In this document: piece after piece, positions 53,499 through 60,820 of the stretch
Numbering within the stretch: position 1 is the first letter of the stretch
Layout: each line of letters starts with the position of its first letter
Source of the DNA: Clostridiales bacterium
GTDB lineage: Bacteria > Bacillota > Clostridia > Tissierellales > GPF-1
Direction of reading: 5' to 3'
Assembly: GCA_013619125.1 (NCBI GenBank)
Contig: JABXKS010000120.1
Coordinates: 1 to 64,000, forward strand
Length of the DNA stretch: 64,000 nucleotides
Made by a program: the position numbers and the translations under genes
The notes under the pieces: model-generated
The model's database searches: none
Seen by the model: only the letters and a program-made list of their open reading frames with translations
What the model was told of the DNA's origin: nothing

Positions 53499-53947
53499 GG
53501 CGCCGCAATCCTGTTAAGGTCTGACTTGATCGTTGAAAGATTGATCAGGGTATTGGTCTTCTGGACGCTGAAGATGCCTTTCAATCGGTTGCTGATAAAT
53601 TGTTCAAGCTCTTGGGTGTCGGTGAGAAGAACCTTTAAGAGATAATCATATTCGCCTGCAATATGATGGCATTCGAGGACCTCGGGGAAGGAGTTCATCG
53701 CTTCTCGAAATTGAGGGATGGAAGCACCGCCCTTGAGGGAGACGAAAACGAAGGCCATTAGATTTAGATTCATTTTCTTGTAGTTGAGCTTCAAGGTGAA
53801 TTGTTCGATAATGCCGGCTTCTTCTAATTTTTTGATTCTTTCGGATACTGCTGGTGTTGATAAGCTGACGAGTTTTGAGATTTCCGAGACGGTGGCGCGA
53901 CTGTTTTTATCGAGTGCATCGAGGATGGCAAGATCTGTATGATCCAT
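53495..53947 (-). CDS. Lrp/AsnC-family regulator
   Basis: 150 residues, the standard length. The N-terminal helix-turn-helix reads LAILDALDKNSRATVSEISKLVSLSTPAVSERIKKLEEAGIIEQF, and the C-terminal RAM domain contains VLECHHIAGEYDYLLKVLLTDTQELEQF. Lrp-family proteins form octamers or dimers that bind amino acids. It probably controls the LysE exporter with which it overlaps. An inverted repeat ATAGTAAG/CTTACTAT (54030-54037, 54054-54061) upstream of its promoter may be its operator. Confidence 0.95.
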   Translation of the reverse strand: MDHTDLAILDALDKNSRATVSEISKLVSLSTPAVSERIKKLEEAGIIEQFTLKLNYKKMNLNLMAFVFVSLKGGASIPQFREAMNSFPEVLECHHIAGEYDYLLKVLLTDTQELEQFISNRLKGIFSVQKTNTLINLSTIKSDLNRIAAP

Positions 53948-53977
53948 AATAGTCTCCTTTTCTCTGTATTTTAATCT

Positions 53978-54006
53978 ATTTTACATGTATTCCTTTTAAT
54001 TGTAAA
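53978..54006 (-). promoter_or_regulatory. Promoter of the Lrp-LysE operon
   Basis: On the minus strand: TTTACA (54006-54001), 17-base spacer, TAAAAT (53983-53978). Confidence 0.65.
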
Positions 54007-54029
54007 TGGTTAAGCGTTAATTCGAAATA

Positions 54030-54061
54030 ATAGTAAGTATATTTGAATTTAACCTTACTAT
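54030..54061. promoter_or_regulatory. Inverted repeat between lrp and the aro operon
   Basis: ATAGTAAG (54030-54037) and CTTACTAT (54054-54061), perfect 8-bp arms with 16 bases between. It sits 24 bases beyond the lrp -35 and so could be an Lrp site. Confidence 0.4.
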
Positions 54062-54126
54062 AATACGTGGTTGACCGATTTTTATTTCGTATTGTTATCC
54101 ATTTAAAGGAGAATCGTGCGCAAGAA

Positions 54127-54188
54127 ATCGTTTGCCAGAAAACGATTGTCATTTATCGGTTGACAATGCATTACGGAAGCTTTACACT
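54127..54188 (+). promoter_or_regulatory. Promoter of the aro operon with upstream inverted repeat
   Basis: TTGACA (54160-54165), 17-base spacer, TACACT (54183-54188). Upstream lies ATCGTTT/AAACGAT (54127-54133, 54140-54146), a 7-bp inverted repeat that could be a regulator site. Confidence 0.8.
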
Positions 54189-54214
54189 AATAAAAAATCC
54201 AATGAGGTGCAACT

Positions 54215-54379
54215 ATGAACCGATTGATTGAAGCAATCAAAGAGAATTGTACACAATTGAAGCAACAAGCAATTGCATATTTTACATTCTTTTTCCAAGG
54301 CTATTATTTTTATTATGGCGTTGGCTATTTTGCATTCAATTATATACGAACAAATCGAATCATAGGGGAACCGGCATAG
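54215..54379 (+). CDS. Phe/Tyr-rich leader peptide of the aro operon (54 aa)
   Basis: An ATG at 54215, 5 bases after GAGGTG, opens a 54-codon frame ending in TAG at 54377-54379. Codons 22-43 hold 7 Phe and 7 Tyr, including FFFQGYYFYYGVGYF, and no Trp. It lies about 20 bases after a consensus promoter, and a terminator begins 21 bases after its stop, before aroF. That is the design of an attenuation leader: scarce Phe-tRNA or Tyr-tRNA would stall the ribosome on these codons. GAATCA (54357-54362) and GGGGAA (54365-54370), just beyond the aromatic codons, are complementary to the 3' arm of the terminator (54415-54423). A membrane-protein reading is possible, since the segment is hydrophobic, but location argues for a leader. 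Confidence 0.8.
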   Translation: MNRLIEAIKENCTQLKQQAIAYFTFFFQGYYFYYGVGYFAFNYIRTNRIIGEPA

Positions 54380-54400
54380 GAAACGTTACTCACTACTAGC

Positions 54401-54433
54401 TGCGGGGAATCAATTGATTCTCCGCATTTTTTT
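54401..54433 (+). terminator. Attenuator terminator before aroF
   Basis: A 26-base near-perfect palindrome (54401-54413 with 54414-54426, one G-T pair) followed by seven T residues (54427-54433). It lies between the leader peptide and the aroF ribosome-binding site (54447-54455). Confidence 0.9.
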
Positions 54434-54461
54434 ATGTTTTTTTCGGAAAGGGAGGAAAATT

Positions 54462-55472
54462 ATGGTTATTGTAATGAAAAAAGGAGCAAAGGATTCGGAT
54501 ATTCAGGCGGTGGTCGCTCATATCCACAAAAATGGAAACGAGGCAGATGTAAGTAGCGGGCCAAATCGAACCGTGATTGGCGTTATTGGAGACACATTGA
54601 AATTTGAATTGTCGGAGTTTTTGATGGATCCGATGGTGGACAAGGCGTACCGTATTACGGTTCCCTACAAACTGGCAAGTCGATCTTATAAACGAGACGA
54701 TACAGTAGTCATGGTAGGAAATGTTCCTGTAGGCAACGGAAGCTTTACAGTGATTGCTGGTCCTTGCGCCATTGAGAGTCGCGATCAGATGATGGCGGCG
54801 GCAATAGCGGTTAAGAAATCAGGCGCAAATATCCTTCGCGGTGGTGCATTCAAGCCTAGAACATCGCCATATAGCTTTCAAGGAATGGGCGTTGAAGGCT
54901 TGAAATTGTTGAAAGAAGCGGGCGAGCTTACTGGACTCCCGGTTGTATCGGAATTGATGAGCACTGCAGATTACGATGTGGTAGCGGAGCATGTGGATCT
55001 GATTCAGATTGGTGCTAGAAATATGCAGAACTTTTCTTTATTGAAATGCGTTGGTCGTGGAGACAAGCCAGTTTTATTGAAACGCGGCATGTCGGCAACA
55101 CTGGAAGAGTTATTGGTAGCGGCGGAATACATTATGGCGGAAGGCAATCGCAACGTCATTCTGTGCGAAAGAGGAATTCGAACTTTCGAGAAATATATGA
55201 GAAACACCCTAGATCTGAATGTGGTAACGGCCATTAAAGAGATGTCGCATTTGCCGATTCTGATTGATCCAAGTCATGCGTCTGGTAGACGAAACATGGT
55301 CATTCCGATGGCGCGGGCGTCGGCAGCGATCAAGGCAGATGGTGTCATGGTTGAGGTTCATGCGAATCCAGATGAGGCGTTGTGTGACGGGGGACAGTCT
55401 TTGTACCCAGAACATTTTGAAGAGTTGATGCAGTCGGTGCGGGTGGTGCACGAAGCTGTGCGCGACCTATAA
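54462..55472 (+). CDS. aroF: DAHP synthase, type I-beta
   Basis: 336 residues from the ATG at 54462, 6 bases after AAAGGGAGG; the frame runs back over the terminator. An N-terminal ferredoxin-like regulatory domain (about 1-70) precedes the barrel, with VIAGPCAIESRDQ, ILRGGAFKPRTSPYSFQG, QIGARNMQNFSLLK, ILCERGIRTFE and LPILIDPSHASGRR. This is the AroF/AroG(f) type found in Gram-positive bacteria. It condenses PEP and erythrose 4-phosphate, the first shikimate-pathway step. The N-terminal domain is the usual site of Tyr/Phe feedback in this type. First structural gene of the operon. Confidence 0.96.
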   Translation: MVIVMKKGAKDSDIQAVVAHIHKNGNEADVSSGPNRTVIGVIGDTLKFELSEFLMDPMVDKAYRITVPYKLASRSYKRDDTVVMVGNVPVGNGSFTVIAGPCAIESRDQMMAAAIAVKKSGANILRGGAFKPRTSPYSFQGMGVEGLKLLKEAGELTGLPVVSELMSTADYDVVAEHVDLIQIGARNMQNFSLLKCVGRGDKPVLLKRGMSATLEELLVAAEYIMAEGNRNVILCERGIRTFEKYMRNTLDLNVVTAIKEMSHLPILIDPSHASGRRNMVIPMARASAAIKADGVMVEVHANPDEALCDGGQSLYPEHFEELMQSVRVVHEAVRDL

Positions 55473-55486
55473 GAGGAGGAAAAGAG

Positions 55487-56329
55487 ATGGAATCGGACTT
55501 TAAGCGGATTTTAATAGTTGGAATGGGATTGATGGGCGGATCATTTGCGAAAGCGATTCGCTATGCGGTTCCTGCAATTAAAATGGATGGGCTGGATCTG
55601 GATTATGAATCAATCGAGACAGCCCAAGCCCTCGGTATTATCGATGCGGGATTTAGCCAGACCCAAGAAGAAAAATATGACTTGATCGTATTGGCGACAC
55701 CCCTAGGAGCATATCCAACCATTATCAATATGTTGATTCCATGGATGGCGGAAGGCGCCCTGGTGACAGACTTGGGAAGCGTCAAGGAACGGGTTCATAG
55801 AGAAATGGTAGCTTGTTTGCCGGAGTTTGTTTCCTTTTTAGGCGGGCATCCCATGTGTGGAGCGGAACGGAATGGATTTTCTGCATCCCGTGCGGATCTC
55901 TTTGATGGGAAGGTATTTTTCATAACCGGCGGAACCAATTGTCCAGTGCAAAACGCATATATTCGATTACTGGAAGCCATTGACGTACAGATCGTAAGGA
56001 CGAGTCCGAAAGAACATGATACAATGGTGGCGAAAACAAGTCATATTCCTCATTTGACTGCCGTTTTGCTTTCCACTTTGATGGAAAGTGAAGAGAATTT
56101 CAAAAATTACATTGGCGATGGCTTTCGAGATTCCACGAGGATTGCCGCGGGAGATCCAAAGGTGTGGAGAGATATCTTCTTATATAACGCACCGGCAATA
56201 CTGGAGGACTTGGAAGAATTTCAAAGAAAACTCAATCGCTTGAAAAATTGTTTGCAGTCGGACAATGGAATGGAAATTCTAGATACATTGGCAAGCGGCA
56301 AGCAGTTTCAAGAGGGAATAAAGGAGTAG
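55487..56329 (+). CDS. tyrA: Prephenate dehydrogenase
   Basis: 280 residues. The Rossmann motif ILIVGMGLMGGSFAKAIR opens the protein, followed by LATPLGAY, DLGSVKERV, FLGGHPMCGAERNGFSASRADLF and TSHIPHLTAVLL, the TyrA signature. It oxidises prephenate to 4-hydroxyphenylpyruvate, leading to tyrosine. The protein ends where the dehydrogenase domain ends; the C-terminal ACT domain of the longer Bacillus enzyme is absent. AGAGGAGG precedes the ATG. Confidence 0.94.
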   Translation: MESDFKRILIVGMGLMGGSFAKAIRYAVPAIKMDGLDLDYESIETAQALGIIDAGFSQTQEEKYDLIVLATPLGAYPTIINMLIPWMAEGALVTDLGSVKERVHREMVACLPEFVSFLGGHPMCGAERNGFSASRADLFDGKVFFITGGTNCPVQNAYIRLLEAIDVQIVRTSPKEHDTMVAKTSHIPHLTAVLLSTLMESEENFKNYIGDGFRDSTRIAAGDPKVWRDIFLYNAPAILEDLEEFQRKLNRLKNCLQSDNGMEILDTLASGKQFQEGIKE

Positions 56330-56332
56330 AGG

Positions 56333-57412
56333 ATGCAAAAAATCGATGTGCAATCAAAACACGGGAAATATCCAATCTTAATTGAAGAGGGAATATTTAA
56401 GCAGGCGGGAAATTGGATTCGCAGGTGGATGCCTTCTTCACAATTGGCGATTATCACCGATACCAATGTAGGCGAACTCTACTTGGAGCAACTTCAGGCT
56501 GATTTGAAGCAAGCTGGACTAGGGTTTGTGGATGCCTTCATAATCAAGGCGGGTGAAGAGAGCAAGAACCTTCAAACAATAGAGACTATTTATCATTGGC
56601 TTTTAGAAAAAGGGCACGATCGATCCAGTGGGATCATTGCCCTCGGCGGCGGTGTTGTAGGTGATATGTCTGGGTTTGTCGCTTCAACGTTTATGAGGGG
56701 AATTCCTTTTGTGCAAGTGCCGACGAGTTTGTTGGCACAGGTAGACAGTAGCGTTGGCGGAAAGGTTGGCGTGAATGTAAGGGAAGGAAAAAATTTGATT
56801 GGCAGTTTCTATGCGCCTAAGGGTGTGATTATTGACCCTAGTGTTCTAATGTCTTTGCCGATGAGACAATTTCGAAACGGGATTGCCGAGGTTGTAAAGA
56901 CAGGGGCGATTTTGGATGCGAATTTATTGAAGCAAGTTGCTCTTTTGCGTGACGAAGCGGAGCTGAGACCTGCATGGGGCAAGGTGATTGCGCGCTGCTG
57001 CGAGTTAAAGGCGATGGTTGTCAGCCAGGATGAAGAGGAGCACGGACTTCGAAAGATTTTGAATTTCGGCCATAGTTTTGGACATGGCATTGAGCAATAC
57101 ACGGAATACAAGAAATATGCCCATGGCGAGGCTGTTGCCATAGGGATGATTCTGGCAGCGCAAATCGGTCAAGAATTAGGAATCACGGAATCGGGTGTCG
57201 AAGAAGAGTTGACAGCTTTGCTCACTCAATTTCACTTGCCGGTTCAATCCATTCCAATTCCGACGGAAGAATGGCTTGCTGCCATGAAAAAAGATAAGAA
57301 GAAAAGCCGAGGACTCTTGCATCTTGTGGCGGTGAAAGCGATGGGGCAGGCAGTGGTACGTCCTGTGAAATATGGTATTATTGAAGACTTTTTAAAGGGG
57401 GTAGCGGAATGA
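56333..57412 (+). CDS. aroB: 3-dehydroquinate synthase
   Basis: 359 residues, normal length. GGGVVGDMSGFVASTFMRGIPFVQVPTSLLAQVDSSVGGKVGVN and NFGHSFGHGIEQYTEYKKYAHGEAVAIGM carry the NAD- and Zn-binding motifs. It cyclises DAHP to 3-dehydroquinate. It lies 3 bases after tyrA and overlaps aroA (ATGA). Confidence 0.97.
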   Translation: MQKIDVQSKHGKYPILIEEGIFKQAGNWIRRWMPSSQLAIITDTNVGELYLEQLQADLKQAGLGFVDAFIIKAGEESKNLQTIETIYHWLLEKGHDRSSGIIALGGGVVGDMSGFVASTFMRGIPFVQVPTSLLAQVDSSVGGKVGVNVREGKNLIGSFYAPKGVIIDPSVLMSLPMRQFRNGIAEVVKTGAILDANLLKQVALLRDEAELRPAWGKVIARCCELKAMVVSQDEEEHGLRKILNFGHSFGHGIEQYTEYKKYAHGEAVAIGMILAAQIGQELGITESGVEEELTALLTQFHLPVQSIPIPTEEWLAAMKKDKKKSRGLLHLVAVKAMGQAVVRPVKYGIIEDFLKGVAE

Positions 57413-58668
57413 AACGAGTGATTCAGCCATCGAGTTTACAGGGCACCTTGCGAGTTCCTTCCTCTAAAAGCGTTTCGCACCGTGCCTTGATCTGCGCAGC
57501 CTTGAGTGCGGGGGTTTCTTGTGTAAGCGGACTTGATGATTCGAGGGATTTGCGTGCAACCCGTGAGGCGATGGAAGCCTTGGGGGCGAGTTTTGAGCTC
57601 GTGGAAGACGGTATTTGGGAAATCACCGGGGTCAGGGAACATACGAAAAATGCTGTAATTGATTGTGGTGAATCGGGTTCAACCCTTCGCTTTATGATTC
57701 CGATTGCGGCACTTTTAGCGGATCGTGCAGAGTTTAATGGAGAAGGTAAGTTGCCGACTCGGCCGATTCAGACGATCCTTGATGTCTTTGACCAGGCGGG
57801 AACAACCTATACATATCCAGGACAATTGCCTCTTGTCACTGAGCGGTTTGAGTTGCCAACTTCCTTTGAACTGGATGGAAGCATTAGCTCGCAATTCTTT
57901 ACGGGCTTTTTACTTGCGGCGCCCATTGCGAAATCCGAAATGACATTGGACATTCAGGGGAAGTTGGAGTCGGAGCCCTATGTGGAGTTGACTCGAGAGG
58001 TGATGGCTGCCTTTGGTATTGAGATCAATCGGACAGAAACGGGATACTACGTGCCGGATGGTCAAAGATATACCTCGGTTGACTTTCATGTAGAGGGCGA
58101 CTTTTCGCAAGCTGCATTTTGGATTGTTGCCGGATTAATTGGCACGCAGCCCATTTGTCTCAGGGGATTGAAGAAAAAGTCGAGGCAAGGGGATCGAGCG
58201 ATTCTATTCTTGGTGCGCGAGATGGGCGGGGATTGGGAATGGAAAAATGATGATCTGTGGGTGTATCCATCCAAAACAACTGGCATTACTATCGACGTTC
58301 GAGATATTCCAGATCTGGTACCGATTTTGTCGGTACTTGCAGCCGTCAGCTTTGGGGAAACAAGGATTGTCAATGCGGCTAGACTTCGTATCAAAGAATC
58401 GGACCGATTGGAGTCGACAACGAATGTGTTAACAGCGTTGGGTGTGAAGATTCAGGAAGAAAAAGAAGGATTGCTAATTCAAGGTGGCGAAGGATTTACC
58501 GGCGGCTTGGTGGATGCGTGGAACGATCATCGCATCGCCATGGCGGTAGCCATTGCCAGTATAAGGGCGTCGGCAGAGATTGAATTAACTGGAAGTGAAG
58601 CGGTGAATAAGTCATACCCGCATTTTTGGGATGAGTTTCAGCGAATGGGAGGAAAAATAGATGAGTAG
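57409..58668 (+). CDS. aroA: 3-phosphoshikimate 1-carboxyvinyltransferase (EPSP synthase)
   Basis: 419 residues. The N-terminal PSSKSVSHRALICAALSAG, GESGSTLRFMIPIAALL, LPTRPIQTILD and the C-terminal LRIKESDRLESTTNVLTALG and WNDHRIAMAVAIA are the family's substrate-contacting motifs. It adds enolpyruvate to shikimate 3-phosphate. The start overlaps the aroB stop. Confidence 0.97.
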   Translation: MKRVIQPSSLQGTLRVPSSKSVSHRALICAALSAGVSCVSGLDDSRDLRATREAMEALGASFELVEDGIWEITGVREHTKNAVIDCGESGSTLRFMIPIAALLADRAEFNGEGKLPTRPIQTILDVFDQAGTTYTYPGQLPLVTERFELPTSFELDGSISSQFFTGFLLAAPIAKSEMTLDIQGKLESEPYVELTREVMAAFGIEINRTETGYYVPDGQRYTSVDFHVEGDFSQAAFWIVAGLIGTQPICLRGLKKKSRQGDRAILFLVREMGGDWEWKNDDLWVYPSKTTGITIDVRDIPDLVPILSVLAAVSFGETRIVNAARLRIKESDRLESTTNVLTALGVKIQEEKEGLLIQGGEGFTGGLVDAWNDHRIAMAVAIASIRASAEIELTGSEAVNKSYPHFWDEFQRMGGKIDE

Positions 58669-59749
58669 TCAGTGGGGAAAGAATCTTCGAATGAGTATAT
58701 TTGGGGAAAGCCATGGCACTGCCATTGGTGTGGTAATGGATGGACTTCCTTCGGGATTGCCGATCGATGAAGAACGGATTCTTTTTGAGATGAAGCGCAG
58801 ACAACCTGGGAATATGCCTTGGAGCACCAAACGGAAAGAAGCGGATCTACCAGAGATTGTTAGCGGCAGTTATGAAGGAAAGACAACGGGGACTCCTCTT
58901 TGTGCCATGATAAGAAATACCAACGCGCGATCGAAGGATTATTCAGTATTGACATCTTTGTATCGCCCGTCTCACGCAGATTATTCGGGAAGCATTCGCT
59001 ATGATGGCGCCAATGATCCCAGAGGGGGCGGACATTTTTCTGGGCGATTGACGGCACCCATGGTATTTGCAGGTGCATTGATCCGGCCGTGGTTGGAAGA
59101 GAAGGGAATTTTTATTTTCGCTCAGATTCGCCGAATTGGCGGACTTGGAACGAAGCCGATCGAGACGCTTTCGGAAGAGGAATTGAAGAGTTTGTCCGGA
59201 TTGGACTTTGCCGTGTCTCGGGAGTGGGACCGCAAGGAAATGATTGAAGCTATTGAAAAAACTCGACTGCAGGAAGACTCCTTGGGCGGCTCGATTGAGT
59301 TGTTGATTACCGGCTTGCCGGTTGGGGTTGGTAACCCGATCTTCGATACGGTGGAGGGGAACCTGGCGCAAGCCTTGTTTGGAATCCCGGCCGTCAAGGC
59401 GATTGAGTTTGGAGACGGATGTGAGTTTGCGGATATGACGGGTTCCCAGGCTGCGGATGAAATGCGAATGGATGGCGATACGATTACCTTCGCATCGAAT
59501 CACAACGGCGGGATCGTTGGTGGGATTACAACGGGCGCGCCGATTCGATGTCGTATCACGATCAAACCGACACCATCCATCAGTCAACCCCTTCAAACCG
59601 TAACGCGGGAAGGTGTTGATGAAACCTTGCGGTTGACGGGTCGGCATGATCCTTGTGTTGTCCCTCGCGCCGTACCTGTAGCAGAAGCGGTTGCAGCCAT
59701 GGTGCTGGCTGATTTGCTCTTGGGAGGTGGCGATCATGGCGACAAGTAA
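58661..59749 (+). CDS. aroC: Chorismate synthase
   Basis: 362 residues. IFGESHGTAIGVVMDGLPSG, RPSHADYSGSIRYDGANDPRGGGHFSGRLTA and GRHDPCVVPRAVPVAEAV are diagnostic. It makes chorismate from EPSP using reduced FMN. Overlaps aroA by 8 bases and pheA by 14. Confidence 0.97.
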   Translation: MSSQWGKNLRMSIFGESHGTAIGVVMDGLPSGLPIDEERILFEMKRRQPGNMPWSTKRKEADLPEIVSGSYEGKTTGTPLCAMIRNTNARSKDYSVLTSLYRPSHADYSGSIRYDGANDPRGGGHFSGRLTAPMVFAGALIRPWLEEKGIFIFAQIRRIGGLGTKPIETLSEEELKSLSGLDFAVSREWDRKEMIEAIEKTRLQEDSLGGSIELLITGLPVGVGNPIFDTVEGNLAQALFGIPAVKAIEFGDGCEFADMTGSQAADEMRMDGDTITFASNHNGGIVGGITTGAPIRCRITIKPTPSISQPLQTVTREGVDETLRLTGRHDPCVVPRAVPVAEAVAAMVLADLLLGGGDHGDK

Positions 59750-60575
59750 GTTGGTTGGGTATCAAGGTGTTCCCGGCGCATTTTCTGAAATTGCTGTTCG
59801 TTCTTTTTTTCATGGATTTGAACATCGTGCTTTTGAAACCTTTGAAGCGGTGGTGGAAGCGGTGCAATCCGACGAAGTTATCGCGGGCATGCTCCCTATT
59901 GAAAATAGCTCAACGGGCGCCATTCGTGCCGTGTATACCCTGTTGCTTCAGGCGGGACTCAAGATCGTAGGAGAGGAATATGTTCCCGTGAGGCATTGCC
60001 TGATGGTGAAACCGGGAGCGAAACTGGAAAATATCCGAGATGTTTATTCCCATCCGGAAGCTTTGCGGCAATGTCAGGCTTTTTTAGGTGAGTATAGGGA
60101 GTGGACACAGCATGCTTATCTCAATACGGCCAAAAGTGCGGAGCGCGTTGCGGAAAGTGGGGATGAAACAATCGCGGCGATCGCGAGCAAACGGGCGGCT
60201 GAGATCTATCAGTTGGAAATTTTGAAATCGGAAATTCAAGATCAACGAACCAATACAACACGATTCGTGGTCGTTGCGAAAGCATCGATTGAAAATACGC
60301 CGCTTACCAAGGCGTCAATGATCTTGCGGGTTTCACATCAGCCGGGTTGCCTTTTCGAAGCCCTTGGCGTGTTTTCGGAGTATAAAATCAATATGTCGAA
60401 GATTGAATCCCATCCAGCAAAAGAGGTGCCGTGGGAGTATGATTTCTTCATTGATCTGGAACGAACGGCCGATGAAAAAGCATTTCAAGCGATGCTGGGA
60501 GAACTAAGCAAACGGTCTTTGGAATATCAATTGTTGGGGTCCTATACGGCTAATCCCCTTAATGAGATCAAATAA
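59736..60575 (+). CDS. pheA: Prephenate dehydratase
   Basis: 279 residues from the ATG at 59736, with GGGAGGTGG upstream; an in-frame ATG at 59691 lies deeper in aroC. The catalytic part has YQGVPGAFSE, LPIENSSTGAI and the TRF motif (NTTRFVVVAK). A C-terminal ACT domain (about 195-275) reads PGCLFEALGVFSEYKINMSKIESHPAK; the Phe-binding GALV and ESRP motifs of the family are GCLF and ESHP here, so feedback may differ. It converts prephenate to phenylpyruvate. There is no chorismate-mutase domain. It ends the operon. Confidence 0.95.
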   Translation: MATSKLVGYQGVPGAFSEIAVRSFFHGFEHRAFETFEAVVEAVQSDEVIAGMLPIENSSTGAIRAVYTLLLQAGLKIVGEEYVPVRHCLMVKPGAKLENIRDVYSHPEALRQCQAFLGEYREWTQHAYLNTAKSAERVAESGDETIAAIASKRAAEIYQLEILKSEIQDQRTNTTRFVVVAKASIENTPLTKASMILRVSHQPGCLFEALGVFSEYKINMSKIESHPAKEVPWEYDFFIDLERTADEKAFQAMLGELSKRSLEYQLLGSYTANPLNEIK

Positions 60576-60581
60576 ATGAGA

Positions 60582-60609
60582 AGCGGACATGATTTGTTCG
60601 CTTTTTTTT
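60582..60609 (+). terminator. Terminator of the aro operon
   Basis: AGCGGAC/GTTCGCT with one G-T pair, 7-base loop, then eight T residues. Confidence 0.8.
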
Positions 60610-60754
60610 GCGTTTTTCGAATGGAAATGGTATTTTGGCAAACATTTACCTGCCATATCCGTATGAATATGGAACGCTGATCGATACACTTTGTATAAAA
60701 ATGCACATTCACGAAGAATGGAATTATTTTAATAAAAAACATTCGTGTTTTGCG

Positions 60755-60800
60755 TTGACTTTCCCTGCCTCCTTTGTTAGACTGTATTTGAATTAATACA
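60755..60800 (+). promoter_or_regulatory. Promoter and inverted repeat before the purine permease
   Basis: TTGACT (60755-60760), 17-base spacer, TAGACT (60778-60783). TGTATT (60783-60788) and AATACA (60795-60800) form an inverted repeat at the likely start site. The rest of the gap from 60610 holds only a small hairpin, CCATAT/ATATGG (60653-60658, 60667-60672); no purine aptamer is visible. Confidence 0.6.
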
Positions 60801-60820
60801 GAACACGAGGAGGAACATTA

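Noticed and set aside
54100-54460. A T-box riboswitch before aroF
   Set aside because: No T-box sequence (such as TGGNACCGCG) or specifier-stem layout is visible; the Phe/Tyr-rich ORF and terminator explain the region better.
60608-60796. A 62-codon frame upstream of the purine permease
   Set aside because: It starts in the aro terminator tail and runs over the permease promoter; no ribosome-binding site.
60610-60820. A purine riboswitch before the permease
   Set aside because: The conserved loop and junction sequences of the purine aptamer are absent.
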